DNA of 64,000 nucleotides from Flavobacterium plurextorum (GTDB lineage: Bacteria > Bacteroidota > Bacteroidia > Flavobacteriales > Flavobacteriaceae): positions 1 to 64,000 of the forward strand of contig NZ_MUHD01000005.1 of NCBI RefSeq assembly GCF_002217395.1, read 5' to 3'. This document shows positions 1-8,165 of the stretch, piece by piece. The notes beneath the pieces are model-generated. The model had not been told where the DNA came from and ran no database searches. It saw only the letters and a program-made list of their open reading frames with translations. Every line of letters starts with the position of its first letter. Within the stretch, counting starts at the first letter, position 1. Position numbers and translations under genes: made by a program.

Positions 1-52
1 AAAGGCAGTAATGTCATAGTCGAGTAGTACTAATAATCCGTAAGCTTATGTA
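1..52 (+). rRNA. 23S ribosomal RNA, 3' end (partial)
   Basis: The first ~50 bases resemble the conserved 3' terminus of Bacteroidota 23S rRNA (segment around CTAATAATCCGTAAGC). Most of the gene lies before the window. The exact 3' end is judged from the start of a stable hairpin at 60-79. The order 23S, 5S, tRNA-Phe, tRNA-Leu supports the call. Confidence 0.85.
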
Positions 53-59
53 CACCCTT

Positions 60-79
60 TTCCCCGCTTCGGCGGGGAA
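60..79 (+). other. UUCG-capped hairpin in the 23S-5S spacer
   Basis: The arms TTCCCCGC and GCGGGGAA close on a TTCG loop, giving the very stable C(UUCG)G tetraloop. It lies just after the 23S end and before the 5S gene. No clear T-run follows, so an rRNA processing or folding role is more likely than termination. A second small hairpin (AGTTGC at 182-187 with GCAACT at 193-198) lies just before 5S. Confidence 0.6.
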
Positions 80-207
80 GAAACTTTCTAAAATAGTAAA
101 TAAAAGTACTTTTCTTTATCTCAGTATGTTAAGATATTTTTTTTAATTATCAATTGTTCATAATGAATTGTTAGTTAAAAAAGTTGCCTAAAGCAACTAA
201 CAACCTT

Positions 208-315
208 AAGGTGGTTATTGCGGCGGGGCTCACCTCTTCCCATCCCGAACAGAGTAGTTAAGCCCGCCTGCGCAGATGGTACTGCAGTTATGTGGGAGAG
301 TATGTCGTCGCCTTT
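208..315 (+). rRNA. 5S ribosomal RNA
   Basis: Recognised from conserved 5S blocks: CCCATCCCGAACAGAG, GTTAAGCCCGCCTGCGC and GATGGTACTGC. The 5' GGTGGTTAT region can pair with the 3' GTCGTCGCC region as the terminal stem. The ends are approximate to a few bases. A terminator follows at once. Confidence 0.93.
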
Positions 316-321
316 CTTTTG

Positions 322-352
322 AAAACCCTATTTCCTCGAAATGGGGTTTTTT
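322..352 (+). terminator. Rho-independent terminator after 5S rRNA
   Basis: The stem AAACCCTATTTC / GAAATGGGGTTT with loop CTC is followed by a T-run. It sits between 5S and the tRNA genes, so the two tRNAs are either read through or have their own promoter. Confidence 0.75.
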
Positions 353-385
353 ATTCAAATTTTGCTTAATTTTTTAAGCAAAAAA

Positions 386-458
386 GGTACCTTAGCTCAG
401 ATGGTAGAGCAATGGACTGAAAATCCATGTGTCCCTGGTTCGATCCCTGGAGGTACCA
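386..458 (+). tRNA. tRNA-Phe (anticodon GAA)
   Basis: 73-nt cloverleaf. The acceptor stem GGTACCT pairs with AGGTACC at 451-457, the anticodon arm ATGGA-CTGAAAA-TCCAT gives GAA, the T-arm contains GGTTCGATCCC, and the discriminator base is A. No full CCA is encoded after the discriminator. Confidence 0.95.
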
Positions 459-464
459 CATAAT

Positions 465-550
465 GCTCGGATGGTGAAATTGGTAGACACGCTGGACTTA
501 AAATCCAGTGAACAGCAATGTTCGTGCGGGTTCAAGTCCCGCTCTGAGTA
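465..550 (+). tRNA. tRNA-Leu (anticodon TAA)
   Basis: 86-nt class II tRNA with a long variable arm (GAACAGCAATGTTC). The anticodon loop CTTAAAA gives UAA, decoding UUA, a common codon in this AT-rich genome. The acceptor GCTCGGA pairs with TCTGAGT at 543-549, partly by G-U pairs. CCA is not encoded. It starts 6 bases after tRNA-Phe, so the two are probably co-transcribed. Confidence 0.95.
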
Positions 551-553
551 CTA

Positions 554-591
554 AAACTTCAATTAGCTTTTGCTAGTTGAAGTTTTTTTTT
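554..591 (+). terminator. Terminator after the tRNA pair
   Basis: The hairpin AACTTCAATTAGC / GCTAGTTGAAGTT (one mismatch) has a TTTT loop and a long T-run. It closes the rRNA-tRNA transcription unit. Confidence 0.8.
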
Positions 592-717
592 GATATAAAA
601 CGCCGGTTTTATTTACTACTATTAGTATAATTTAAATTATGATTGATTAAATAGGTACTTTGTACATAATTTTTATATTTTTACTTTACATATTTAACTA
701 TATACTGTTTTTTAATC

Positions 718-1170
718 ATGCAAAATGTTTTTTCAAAAGAAGATTGTGATCAGTTTATTAATAGAATCAATCAGCTTAAGCCTGATTCGAAAGGGCTTTG
801 GGGTAAAATGTCTGTCGATCAAATGCTTGCGCATTGCAATGTGTCGTACGAAATGGTTTATGAAAATGTTCATCCAAAACCAAACGGTTTTATTAAGCTT
901 ATTTTAAAATTATTGGTTAAAAATAAAGTGGTTGATGATAAACCATATCCTAAAAATAACCAAACGGCGCCGCAATTTATAATTAAAGGAAATCGTGATT
1001 TTGAAGCTGAAAAGGAAAGACTGATATCTTATTTGGTTAGAACTCAGTCTTTAGGAATAAATGAATTTGAAGGTAAAGAATCGCACTCTTTTGGAAAATT
1101 GACTTCGAAAGAATGGAATAATATGTTTGCAAAACATTTAGAGCATCATCTTTCGCAATTTGGAGTTTAA
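718..1170 (+). CDS. DUF1569 family protein (DinB-like four-helix bundle)
   Basis: 150 aa with no signal peptide. The N-terminal half has the WGKMS..QMLAHC pattern (His39) and the C-terminus has a KHLEHHLSQF motif (His140, His143, His144), as in the DUF1569/DinB-like families, where such histidines bind a divalent metal. The closing H-x2-HHL-x-QF pattern is the clearest family mark. The fold suggests a cytoplasmic metal-dependent enzyme, but no reaction is established for the family. The ATG at 718 follows an AT-rich leader without a Shine-Dalgarno sequence, as is usual here. The next gene starts 14 bases downstream on the same strand, so the two may be co-transcribed. The family is fairly sure; the function is unknown. 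Confidence 0.8.
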   Translation: MQNVFSKEDCDQFINRINQLKPDSKGLWGKMSVDQMLAHCNVSYEMVYENVHPKPNGFIKLILKLLVKNKVVDDKPYPKNNQTAPQFIIKGNRDFEAEKERLISYLVRTQSLGINEFEGKESHSFGKLTSKEWNNMFAKHLEHHLSQFGV

Positions 1171-1184
1171 ATAGAATAAAATTT

Positions 1185-1619
1185 ATGAGAAGTTTTATTG
1201 TTATAATTGCTTTATTCCTTGGGGGAGTATCTAATGCTCAAAAGCAAGAAGTTCAAAAATGTATTGATGTATTTTTTGAAGGATTTCATCAAAAAGATAC
1301 TTTTAAGTTGAAATCAGTTTGTGGAGATAAAGTTATTTTGCAATCAATAAGCGAAAGTAAGAGCAAAGGCAATAAATTGACAAATGAAAGTGCAAAAGAC
1401 TTTTATAAATCTATTGCTTCAATTCCAGAGGCTACTAAATTTCAGGAAAAAATATTGAGTTATAATATTCAAATTGATGGAGCAATGGCACATGTCTGGG
1501 CGCCTTATGAATTTTATATAAATGATAAATTAAGTCATTGCGGCGTAAACACTTTCACATTATTTAAAGAAAAAGATAATTGGAAGATTGTTTATTTAAT
1601 TGATACGAGAAGAAAGTAG
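1185..1619 (+). CDS. Exported NTF2-like (SnoaL/DUF4440 fold) protein
   Basis: 144 aa. Residues 1-19 form a signal peptide (MRSFIVIIALFLGGVSNAQ, likely cut after the NA-Q region), so the mature protein is periplasmic or secreted. The mature part has the cone-shaped NTF2-like layout: an N-terminal helix with FFEGFHQKD, a mid helix, then strands ending in HVWAPYEFYIND, GVNTFTLFKEKDNWKIVYLIDTRR. The pattern 'GvntFtLfk..dnWKIvyliDTRRK' is typical of Bacteroidota nuclear-transport-factor-2 family proteins. No catalytic residues can be assigned, and such proteins may be enzymes or ligand binders. It lies 14 bases after the DUF1569 gene and converges on the endonuclease III gene. Confidence 0.78.
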   Translation: MRSFIVIIALFLGGVSNAQKQEVQKCIDVFFEGFHQKDTFKLKSVCGDKVILQSISESKSKGNKLTNESAKDFYKSIASIPEATKFQEKILSYNIQIDGAMAHVWAPYEFYINDKLSHCGVNTFTLFKEKDNWKIVYLIDTRRK

Positions 1620-1626
1620 TTTTTTT

Positions 1627-2271
1627 TTAGATTACTTCTTGCAAATAGTAGTGACATACATCAGCTATAAGGCATTCTTCACATTTAGGTTTTGGTCTGC
1701 AGGTTTCTCTCCCAAGAAAAGAAATCGCCATGCCAATTTCAGACCAAATATTTTTTGGTAGTATTTGCATGAGATCCTTTTCTACTTTATTTCCGTCTTT
1801 ACTTTCTTTAATAATTCCAATTCTTGGAGCCACTCGAATTACATGTAAATCAGCAATAATGCCCTCAGCTGGCTTATTAGTTTCTCTTAAAATTACATTT
1901 GCAGATTTTCTTCCAATTCCTTTTAAGGCTGTTAAGCCACTCATAGTTAATGGAATATTATTGTCTTCTTGAATAGTTTTTGCAATTTCTAAAAGCCAGT
2001 TTGCTTTTGTCTGGAAGTTTCGAACTTTACTGATATAAGGAATGAATGTTTCTAAATCTGTTTTTGAAAGACTATTTAATGAAGGAAATTTATCAAATAG
2101 AGCAGGTGCTATTTTATTAATATTAGCATCAGAATCTTGTGCTGATAAAACAACCATAACCAATAATTGGTAAGCGTTCTTATATTCTAAAGGATGTTTC
2201 TTCCCTTTATATTTCTCTAGAATGGGTTCTAATTTAGTTTCCCAATTTGATGTTTCTCCAAATAAATCCAT
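1627..2271 (-). CDS. nth: Endonuclease III-type DNA glycosylase/AP lyase
   Basis: 214 aa, a normal family length. Base-excision repair enzyme that removes oxidised pyrimidines and cuts the abasic site. The helix-hairpin-helix LKGIGRKSANVIL lies at about 116-128 and its Lys122 matches the lyase lysine; Asp141 in ADLHVIRV matches the catalytic aspartate (VDTH in E. coli). A C-terminal cluster of Cys191, Cys197, Cys200 and Cys206 should bind a 4Fe-4S centre. The first spacing is five residues rather than the six of E. coli Nth. The MDLFGETSNW start is followed by a conserved N-terminal helix. It converges with the NTF2-like gene, leaving only 7 bases between the stops. Confidence 0.93.
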   Translation of the reverse strand: MDLFGETSNWETKLEPILEKYKGKKHPLEYKNAYQLLVMVVLSAQDSDANINKIAPALFDKFPSLNSLSKTDLETFIPYISKVRNFQTKANWLLEIAKTIQEDNNIPLTMSGLTALKGIGRKSANVILRETNKPAEGIIADLHVIRVAPRIGIIKESKDGNKVEKDLMQILPKNIWSEIGMAISFLGRETCRPKPKCEECLIADVCHYYLQEVI

Positions 2272-2319
2272 TTTTTTCTTTTTTTGAATTAAGCAGGTAA
2301 AACGTTTATTCTTATAAAA

Positions 2320-3186
2320 TTAAGAGTTTTTGATGAATTCTAAAGTCTTTTTAATTACATTTTGATTTCCTAGAATTTTTCTATGTCCTAAACCATCTGT
2401 TAAGAATAATTCTCCATTTTCAAGATTTTGATGAATATGAATTCCAGCTTTTACAGGCACTTCAGGATCATCATTATCGTGTATAACCAAAACTGGTATT
2501 TTTACTTTTTGAGCAGCTCTGTAAGCTGAAAAATTATCCATTTTCACTTGATATTTATTCTCAAAAAACTCGCGAAGATGTTCGCTGATAGCTTGTTTTA
2601 AACCTAATTTAGCAACAAAATCATCTAGAATATCCTGAACAATATCTCCGCTTCCAATTACAATTGCTTTTTTAACCTGCAAGCCGTCTTTAATTGCATT
2701 TAATACCGACATTCCGCCTAAAGAATGACCAATTGCATATTCAAATGGACCATATTGTTTTTCTATTTCTAGTATAGAAGCGATAAATTCAGACATTATC
2801 GTCGTATTTCCTTTTGATTTTCCATGTGCAGGAGCATCAAAACTTACTACGGAGTAACCATTATCTAAAAGTTCGTCGGCTATTTTAAACAATTGGGTGC
2901 CGCGTCCTGACCATCCATGAACTAATAAAATTTTGCGTTCACTTTTGCCGTACTCATACGTAACAACACTTTTGTTTATTTCTGGAACATAGATTAAGTT
3001 TTGGATGCTTTTTTTATCCATCTCAAATTCTCGTTTTGGAACCTTATGTTTTATGGGTGTTGTAAATAATTTTGCGGCATATGATGTTACTAGTTTAGAT
3101 GAAATTAAAGCACAAATTTTACACGATACAATAATAAACTGTGGAATTTTTAATGATTTAGTAGGATTGTTTGTCTTTTTTGACAT
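2320..3186 (-). CDS. Alpha/beta hydrolase (serine hydrolase)
   Basis: 288 aa. Canonical alpha/beta-hydrolase landmarks: HGW oxyanion region at about 90-92, FDAPAHGKS at 117-124, nucleophile elbow GHSLGG with Ser155, an acid residue near Asp240 in DNDDPEVP, and His268 in GLGHRKIL. The first 40 residues are hydrophobic-amphipathic without a clear cleavage site and could be a membrane anchor or lid. The substrate cannot be read from sequence; carboxylesterase or thioesterase roles are possible. It is divergent from glgA with 121 bases between starts, so the two may have back-to-back promoters. A minus-strand TAAATTTA box lies near 3230. Confidence 0.85.
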   Translation of the reverse strand: MSKKTNNPTKSLKIPQFIIVSCKICALISSKLVTSYAAKLFTTPIKHKVPKREFEMDKKSIQNLIYVPEINKSVVTYEYGKSERKILLVHGWSGRGTQLFKIADELLDNGYSVVSFDAPAHGKSKGNTTIMSEFIASILEIEKQYGPFEYAIGHSLGGMSVLNAIKDGLQVKKAIVIGSGDIVQDILDDFVAKLGLKQAISEHLREFFENKYQVKMDNFSAYRAAQKVKIPVLVIHDNDDPEVPVKAGIHIHQNLENGELFLTDGLGHRKILGNQNVIKKTLEFIKNS

Positions 3187-3307
3187 ATCAATAAATTTTA
3201 CTTGTGGGCTTAATTCTGTTTATTTTTTGCTAAATTTAAAAAACATAAAAGTAGCTATTTATATAGGACTGCTGAAAAATAATTCACAATTTGTTATAAT
3301 TTTTAAC

Positions 3308-4735
3308 ATGGAAATATTTCATATTAGTGCCGAATGTTATCCAATGGCAAAAGTTGGCGGTCTAGCTGATGTTGTTGGAGCATTGCCAAAATACCAAACT
3401 AATGCAGGTCATCAGGTACGAGTAATTGTTCCTTGTTATGATACTAAGTTTAGAAAAGAGAATGACTTTGAATGTGTTCATTGGGGCACAGTTAAACTTG
3501 GGAATTTTAATTTCCCATTTAGTATTCTGAAAGAAACAACTAACAAATTGGGGTATGAGTTATACCTTGTAGAAATAAATGAATTATTTGATCGCCCTAA
3601 TGTTTATGGTTATGAAGATGATATAGAACGTTTTTTAGCTTTTCAGATAGCAGTTTTAGATTGGATAATTTGTCGAAATACAGTTCCAGATGTTATAAAT
3701 TGTCACGATCATCATACTGGATTAATTCCGTTTTTAGTTCAATTTGCGTACAAGTATGATAGTTTGAAGAATGTTAAAACGGTAATTACAATTCATAATG
3801 GTTTGTATCAAGGCTGGTTTGGATTTGATAAGCTGCATTATTTACCAGAATTTGATTTAAAGCATGTTGGATTTTTAGAATGGAACAATTCTATTAATTC
3901 ATTGGCAGTTGGTGTAAAATGTGCAAATGCTGTAACGACAGTGTCTCCAAGTTATTTAAATGAAATTAATCATGCCGCTAATGGTTTGGAATCTTTGTTC
4001 AAGTCAGTCCGCAGTAAATCGAGGGGAATTTTAAATGGAATTGATATAGAAGTTTGGGATCCTTTAAAAGATCAAATGATTACCGCAAATTATTCTATAG
4101 AAACTTTTGAAGCGGGAAAACAAAAGAATAAGGAAAAACTTTGCGAACAGTTTGATTTAGATCCTGAAAAACCGCTATTTAGTTTTATCGGCCGTTTGTT
4201 TGAGGAAAAAGGAGGTGATTTATTACCCCAAGCTTCAGCTTTAGCATTATCTGAAAATTTTGAAAATATTAATATTCTGATTTTAGGATCTGGAAATGCT
4301 GTTATAGAAGAGCAGTTGGTGCAATTAAGAAACGATTATAATGGTAATTACAATGTTTTTATAGGTTATAACGAAGAATTAGCGCATTTGATTTATGCAG
4401 GTTCAGATTATATTTTAATGCCTTCTAGAGTTGAGCCTTGCGGATTAAATCAAATGTATGCGATGCGTTATGGAACAATTCCGATAGTTAGGAGAACTGG
4501 AGGATTAAGAGATACGGTTGCTGATTTTGGAGATGAAGGAAACGGAATTTGCCATGATCAGGCTTCAGTTGGAGATATCTGTTATTCTATAAATCGGGCT
4601 GTAAAGCTGTACAATAATAAATTAAATTTCAATAAAGTTTTAGAAAGAGGAATGGCTGCTGACCATTCCTGGGAAAGAGTTTGCCAAGAATACATCGAGA
4701 TATACAACCTAATAATTGAGAAAAATGAAATTTAA
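3308..4735 (+). CDS. glgA: Glycogen synthase (ADP-glucose dependent, GT5)
   Basis: 475 aa with this start. GlgA transfers glucose from ADP-glucose to the growing alpha-1,4-glucan. The KVGGLADVVGALP segment at 15-27 contains the K-x-GG-L ADP-glucose motif. The C-terminal Rossmann half carries MPSRVEPCGLNQMYAMRYG and RRTGGLRDTV, the GT5 nucleotide-sugar signature. An open frame reaches back to 3005, but those codons are antisense to the hydrolase gene, and homology begins at MEIFHISAECYP, so ATG 3308 is chosen. The end overlaps the glgC start by 11 bases, implying translational coupling. It is the first gene of the glgA-glgC-glgB block. Confidence 0.95.
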   Translation: MEIFHISAECYPMAKVGGLADVVGALPKYQTNAGHQVRVIVPCYDTKFRKENDFECVHWGTVKLGNFNFPFSILKETTNKLGYELYLVEINELFDRPNVYGYEDDIERFLAFQIAVLDWIICRNTVPDVINCHDHHTGLIPFLVQFAYKYDSLKNVKTVITIHNGLYQGWFGFDKLHYLPEFDLKHVGFLEWNNSINSLAVGVKCANAVTTVSPSYLNEINHAANGLESLFKSVRSKSRGILNGIDIEVWDPLKDQMITANYSIETFEAGKQKNKEKLCEQFDLDPEKPLFSFIGRLFEEKGGDLLPQASALALSENFENINILILGSGNAVIEEQLVQLRNDYNGNYNVFIGYNEELAHLIYAGSDYILMPSRVEPCGLNQMYAMRYGTIPIVRRTGGLRDTVADFGDEGNGICHDQASVGDICYSINRAVKLYNNKLNFNKVLERGMAADHSWERVCQEYIEIYNLIIEKNEI

Positions 4736-6005
4736 AAAGAAAAATGTAGTTGCTATTATTTTAGGAGGAGGACAAGGATCACGTTTATTTCCATTAACCG
4801 AAACGAGATCAAAACCTGCAGTGCCAATTGGCGGAAAATATAGATTAGTCGATATTCCAATTTCAAATTGTATTAATTCGGATATTTTTAAAATATTTGT
4901 TCTAACACAGTTTAATTCGGCATCTTTAAATGCGCATATCAAGAATACCTTCAATTTTAGTATTTTCAGCCAGTCGTTTGTAGATATTTTAGCAGCCGAA
5001 CAAACTCCAGATAACCCAACATGGTTTCAAGGAACTGCAGATGCTGTTAGACAATGTATGTCTCATTTTTTAAAACACGATTTTGATCACGCGTTAATTC
5101 TTTCTGGCGATCAATTGTATCAAATGGATTTTAATGAAATGCTGGAGGCTCATATTGCAGCCGATGCGGCTATTTCGATTGCAACTCTTCCTGTAAATGC
5201 TAAAGATGCTCCGGAGTTTGGAATTTTAAAAACGAATCATGAAAGTTGTATTGAAGCTTTTATCGAAAAACCAGATCCATCATTATTACCAGATTGGGAA
5301 TCTGAAGTAAGCGAACAAATGCAGGAAAAAGGTAAAAAGTATCTTGCCTCAATGGGAATTTATATTTTTAATAAGCCATTGTTGGAAGAATTAATGGCGA
5401 ATCCAGAAACAAAGGATTTTGGAAAAGAAATTATTCCGCAAGCCGTTGGAAAGCATAAAATTCTAAGTTATCAATATGAGGGTTATTGGACTGATATTGG
5501 AAATATCGAATCCTTTTTTGAAGCAAATATTGGTTTAACTGCTGATATTCCAGAGTTTAATTTATTCGATAATGAGAATAAAATTTTTACGAGACCTAGA
5601 TTATTGCCGCCGTCGAAATTTAGAAATTCAATTGTCGATCAATCCTTAATTTCTGAAGGCTGTATTATTAATGCAAAAGAAATTAAAAGTTCTGTAATTG
5701 GTATTCGTTCTAGAATTGGAGTAGGAACGGTACTTGAAAATTGTTATGTTATGGGGAATGATTTCTATCAGGATCTTGACGAACTAAATCATGAGAGTAC
5801 AATTAATAAAATTCATGTTGGTATTGGTGAAAACTGTTTTATAAAGAATGCTTTAGTCGATAAAAATGTTAGAATTGGAAACAATGTTCATATTAGCGGC
5901 GGAAAACATCTAGAAAATTTCACCAATGAATTGTACAGCATAAAAGACGGAATTGTTGTAATTAAAAAAGGCGCAGTTCTTTCTGATAATTTCAGAATAG
6001 AATAA
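4725..6005 (+). CDS. glgC: Glucose-1-phosphate adenylyltransferase (ADP-glucose pyrophosphorylase)
   Basis: 426 aa. It makes ADP-glucose from ATP and glucose-1-phosphate, the committed step of glycogen synthesis. N-terminal nucleotidyltransferase motif LGGGQGSRLFPLT at about 13-25, then KPAVPIGGKYRLVDIPISN (substrate and allosteric site region), LSGDQLYQMD and the EAFIEKPD strand. The C-terminal ~130 residues form left-handed beta-helix hexapeptide repeats (GIRSRIGVGT, NVRIGNNVHIS). A TTG at 4716 could extend it by three codons, but ATG 4725 fits the family. The start lies inside the end of glgA (11-base overlap). glgB follows after 54 bases. Confidence 0.96.
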   Translation: MKFKKKNVVAIILGGGQGSRLFPLTETRSKPAVPIGGKYRLVDIPISNCINSDIFKIFVLTQFNSASLNAHIKNTFNFSIFSQSFVDILAAEQTPDNPTWFQGTADAVRQCMSHFLKHDFDHALILSGDQLYQMDFNEMLEAHIAADAAISIATLPVNAKDAPEFGILKTNHESCIEAFIEKPDPSLLPDWESEVSEQMQEKGKKYLASMGIYIFNKPLLEELMANPETKDFGKEIIPQAVGKHKILSYQYEGYWTDIGNIESFFEANIGLTADIPEFNLFDNENKIFTRPRLLPPSKFRNSIVDQSLISEGCIINAKEIKSSVIGIRSRIGVGTVLENCYVMGNDFYQDLDELNHESTINKIHVGIGENCFIKNALVDKNVRIGNNVHISGGKHLENFTNELYSIKDGIVVIKKGAVLSDNFRIE

Positions 6006-6059
6006 ATTATTAAATAAGTTTCCAATAAAAATAAATTCCAATTGCCTTAAAAAACAAAT

Positions 6060-7964
6060 ATGACAAAAGTAATTACACATTCTCTATTTACTGATTTTGA
6101 TATTGATTTATTCAAAGCTGGAAAGCATTTCAAATTGTATGAAAAGCTGGGAGCTCATTTAATTGAAGTTAATGGAGTAAAAGGAGTTTACTTTGCCGTT
6201 TGGGCTCCAACTGCGCAGACAGTTTCGGTGGTAGGCGATTTCAATTATTGGACTCAAGGAGAACATGTTTTAAATGTGCGTTGGGATTCTTCCGGTATTT
6301 GGGAAGGTTTCATTCCAGAAATTACAAAAGGAGCTCTTTATAAATATAAAATTCAGTCAAATATTGACGGAATTGTAACTGAAAAAGCAGATCCATTTGC
6401 TCTGTATTGTGAGAAGCCGCCGCATACGGCATCAGTAGTATGGGATTTGGAATACAAATGGAAAGACGAAAACTGGATGCAGAATCGTAAGCAGAATAAT
6501 GCGTTAGACAAACCTTATTCTGTTTACGAAGTGCATTTAGGTTCATGGAAACGTGCCGAGAATAACCGTTTTTTAACTTATTTGGAGCTTGCTGATGATT
6601 TAGTTAAATATGTTAAAGAAACTGGTTTTACTCATGTTGAGTTCATGCCAATAATGGAGTATCCTTATGATCCTTCGTGGGGATATCAGTTAACTGGATA
6701 TTTTGCGCCAACATCGCGTTTTGGTAAACCGCAGGACTTTATGGTTTTAGTTGATAAACTGCATCAAGAAGGAATTGGAGTAATTTTAGATTGGGTTCCA
6801 TCACATTTTCCAGATGACGCTCACGGTTTAGGCTTTTTTGATGGATCACACTTGTACGAACATCCAGATCGCCGAAAAGGATATCATCCTGATTGGAAAA
6901 GTTTGGTTTTTAATTATGGGCGAAATGAAGTTCGAGCCTTTTTGATTAGTAATGCTGTTTTTTGGCTTCAGAATTATCATGCCGATGGTTTAAGGGTTGA
7001 TGCCGTTGCTTCAATGTTGTATCTTGATTATTCAAGAGAAGATGGAGAGTGGGAACCTAATATTTTTGGCGGAAGAGAGAATCTAGATACCATTAGTTTT
7101 CTAAAAGAGTTCAACGAAGTAATTTATGCTAATTTTGATGGAGTACAAACTATTGCCGAAGAAAGTACTTCGTTTTCAATGGTTTCTAGACCAACTTTTA
7201 CAGGTGGTTTAGGTTTTGGAATGAAATGGATGATGGGTTGGATGCACGACACTTTAGAGTATTTTCAAAAAGAAACAGTTTACAGAAAATACCATCAAAA
7301 TGATTTAACTTTTTCGATGACGTATGCTTTCACCGAAAATTTCATGCTTCCGTTTTCGCACGATGAAGTAGTTTACGGAAAAAAATCTCTTATCTATAAA
7401 ATGCCTGGCGATGAATGGCAGCGATTTGCCAATTTGAGATTATTGTACGGATATATGTTCACGCATCCTGGAGCAAAATTATTGTTTATGGGTGCAGAAT
7501 TTGGTCAAACGAGTGAGTGGAATTTTGAGAATAGTTTAGATTGGCATCTGCTTCAATATGATTTTCATTCCGGAATAAAAAAACTAATTACAGATTTAAA
7601 TCTGCTGTATAAATCATATCCTGCTTTATACGAAAAGCAATTTACAGTCGAAGGCTTTGAGTGGATTAATTACTCAGATCATCAAAATGCCGTTTTGTCC
7701 TATATTCGAAAAGGAAACAAACCTGACGAAAATGTTATTGTGGTTCTTAATTTTACACAGATTGTACGTGAGAATTATAGAATAGGAGTGCCAAAGAAAG
7801 GAAAATTACAAGAAATTTTTAACAGCGATGCAGCAGTTTATGGAGGAAGCGATGTTGGAAATTCTAAAGTATTAAAAACAGATGCAATACCATATGACGG
7901 AAGAGAATTTTCTGTTGAATTAATTCTGCCGCCTTTAAGTATTACTGTTTTTTCTTTTGCATAA
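6060..7964 (+). CDS. glgB: 1,4-alpha-glucan branching enzyme (GH13)
   Basis: 634 aa. It cuts alpha-1,4 chains and re-attaches them as alpha-1,6 branches. An N-terminal CBM48-type domain (about 35-125; GVYFAVWAPTAQTVSVVGDFNYW) precedes the TIM barrel. Catalytic motifs are GLRVDAVASMLY (nucleophile about Asp314), IAEEST (acid/base about Glu367) and LPFSHDEVVYGK (transition-state Asp). The LTGYFAPTSRFG loop is typical of branching enzymes. The C-terminal all-beta domain ends at ITVFSFA. It follows glgC by 54 bases on the same strand, so glgA, glgC and glgB probably form one operon. No clear terminator follows. Confidence 0.96.
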   Translation: MTKVITHSLFTDFDIDLFKAGKHFKLYEKLGAHLIEVNGVKGVYFAVWAPTAQTVSVVGDFNYWTQGEHVLNVRWDSSGIWEGFIPEITKGALYKYKIQSNIDGIVTEKADPFALYCEKPPHTASVVWDLEYKWKDENWMQNRKQNNALDKPYSVYEVHLGSWKRAENNRFLTYLELADDLVKYVKETGFTHVEFMPIMEYPYDPSWGYQLTGYFAPTSRFGKPQDFMVLVDKLHQEGIGVILDWVPSHFPDDAHGLGFFDGSHLYEHPDRRKGYHPDWKSLVFNYGRNEVRAFLISNAVFWLQNYHADGLRVDAVASMLYLDYSREDGEWEPNIFGGRENLDTISFLKEFNEVIYANFDGVQTIAEESTSFSMVSRPTFTGGLGFGMKWMMGWMHDTLEYFQKETVYRKYHQNDLTFSMTYAFTENFMLPFSHDEVVYGKKSLIYKMPGDEWQRFANLRLLYGYMFTHPGAKLLFMGAEFGQTSEWNFENSLDWHLLQYDFHSGIKKLITDLNLLYKSYPALYEKQFTVEGFEWINYSDHQNAVLSYIRKGNKPDENVIVVLNFTQIVRENYRIGVPKKGKLQEIFNSDAAVYGGSDVGNSKVLKTDAIPYDGREFSVELILPPLSITVFSFA

Positions 7965-8064
7965 AAATAAGGCAATTAAAATTTTACAGTTATTTTATTA
8001 TTATTTCGTTCTTAAATTATCAAATTGATGATTTTTTGAGAGGAATTCTAATACCCATTCAGAA

Positions 8065-8074
8065 AAAACGTTTT
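8065..8074. promoter_or_regulatory. Candidate operator palindromes upstream of the GH31 gene
   Basis: AAAACGTTTT at 8065-8074 is a perfect palindrome with a central CG, and a second CG-flanked palindrome CGTTAACG lies at 8133-8140, just after a TAAGTTTG box (8119-8126). LacI-family regulators favour palindromes centred on CG. No LacI gene is visible nearby, so this is only a suggestion. Confidence 0.25.
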
Positions 8075-8118
8075 CGTGAATAAACCTTTTATTCATAGGG
8101 CTTTATAAACTTTTTTTG

Positions 8119-8126
8119 TAAGTTTG
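8119..8126 (+). promoter_or_regulatory. Candidate -7 box for the GH31 gene
   Basis: TAAGTTTG fits the Bacteroidota TAnnTTTG -7 element and would start transcription around 8133, 30 bases before the ATG. No good TTTG -33 element is seen at the right spacing. Confidence 0.4.
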
Positions 8127-8165
8127 AAAGAGCGTTAACGTTATATAATTAATTCATTTGGAGAT

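Noticed and set aside
3005..3307. 101-codon upstream extension of the glgA frame
   Set aside because: It is antisense to the alpha/beta hydrolase gene and gives no family similarity; GlgA proteins begin at MEIFHISAECYP.
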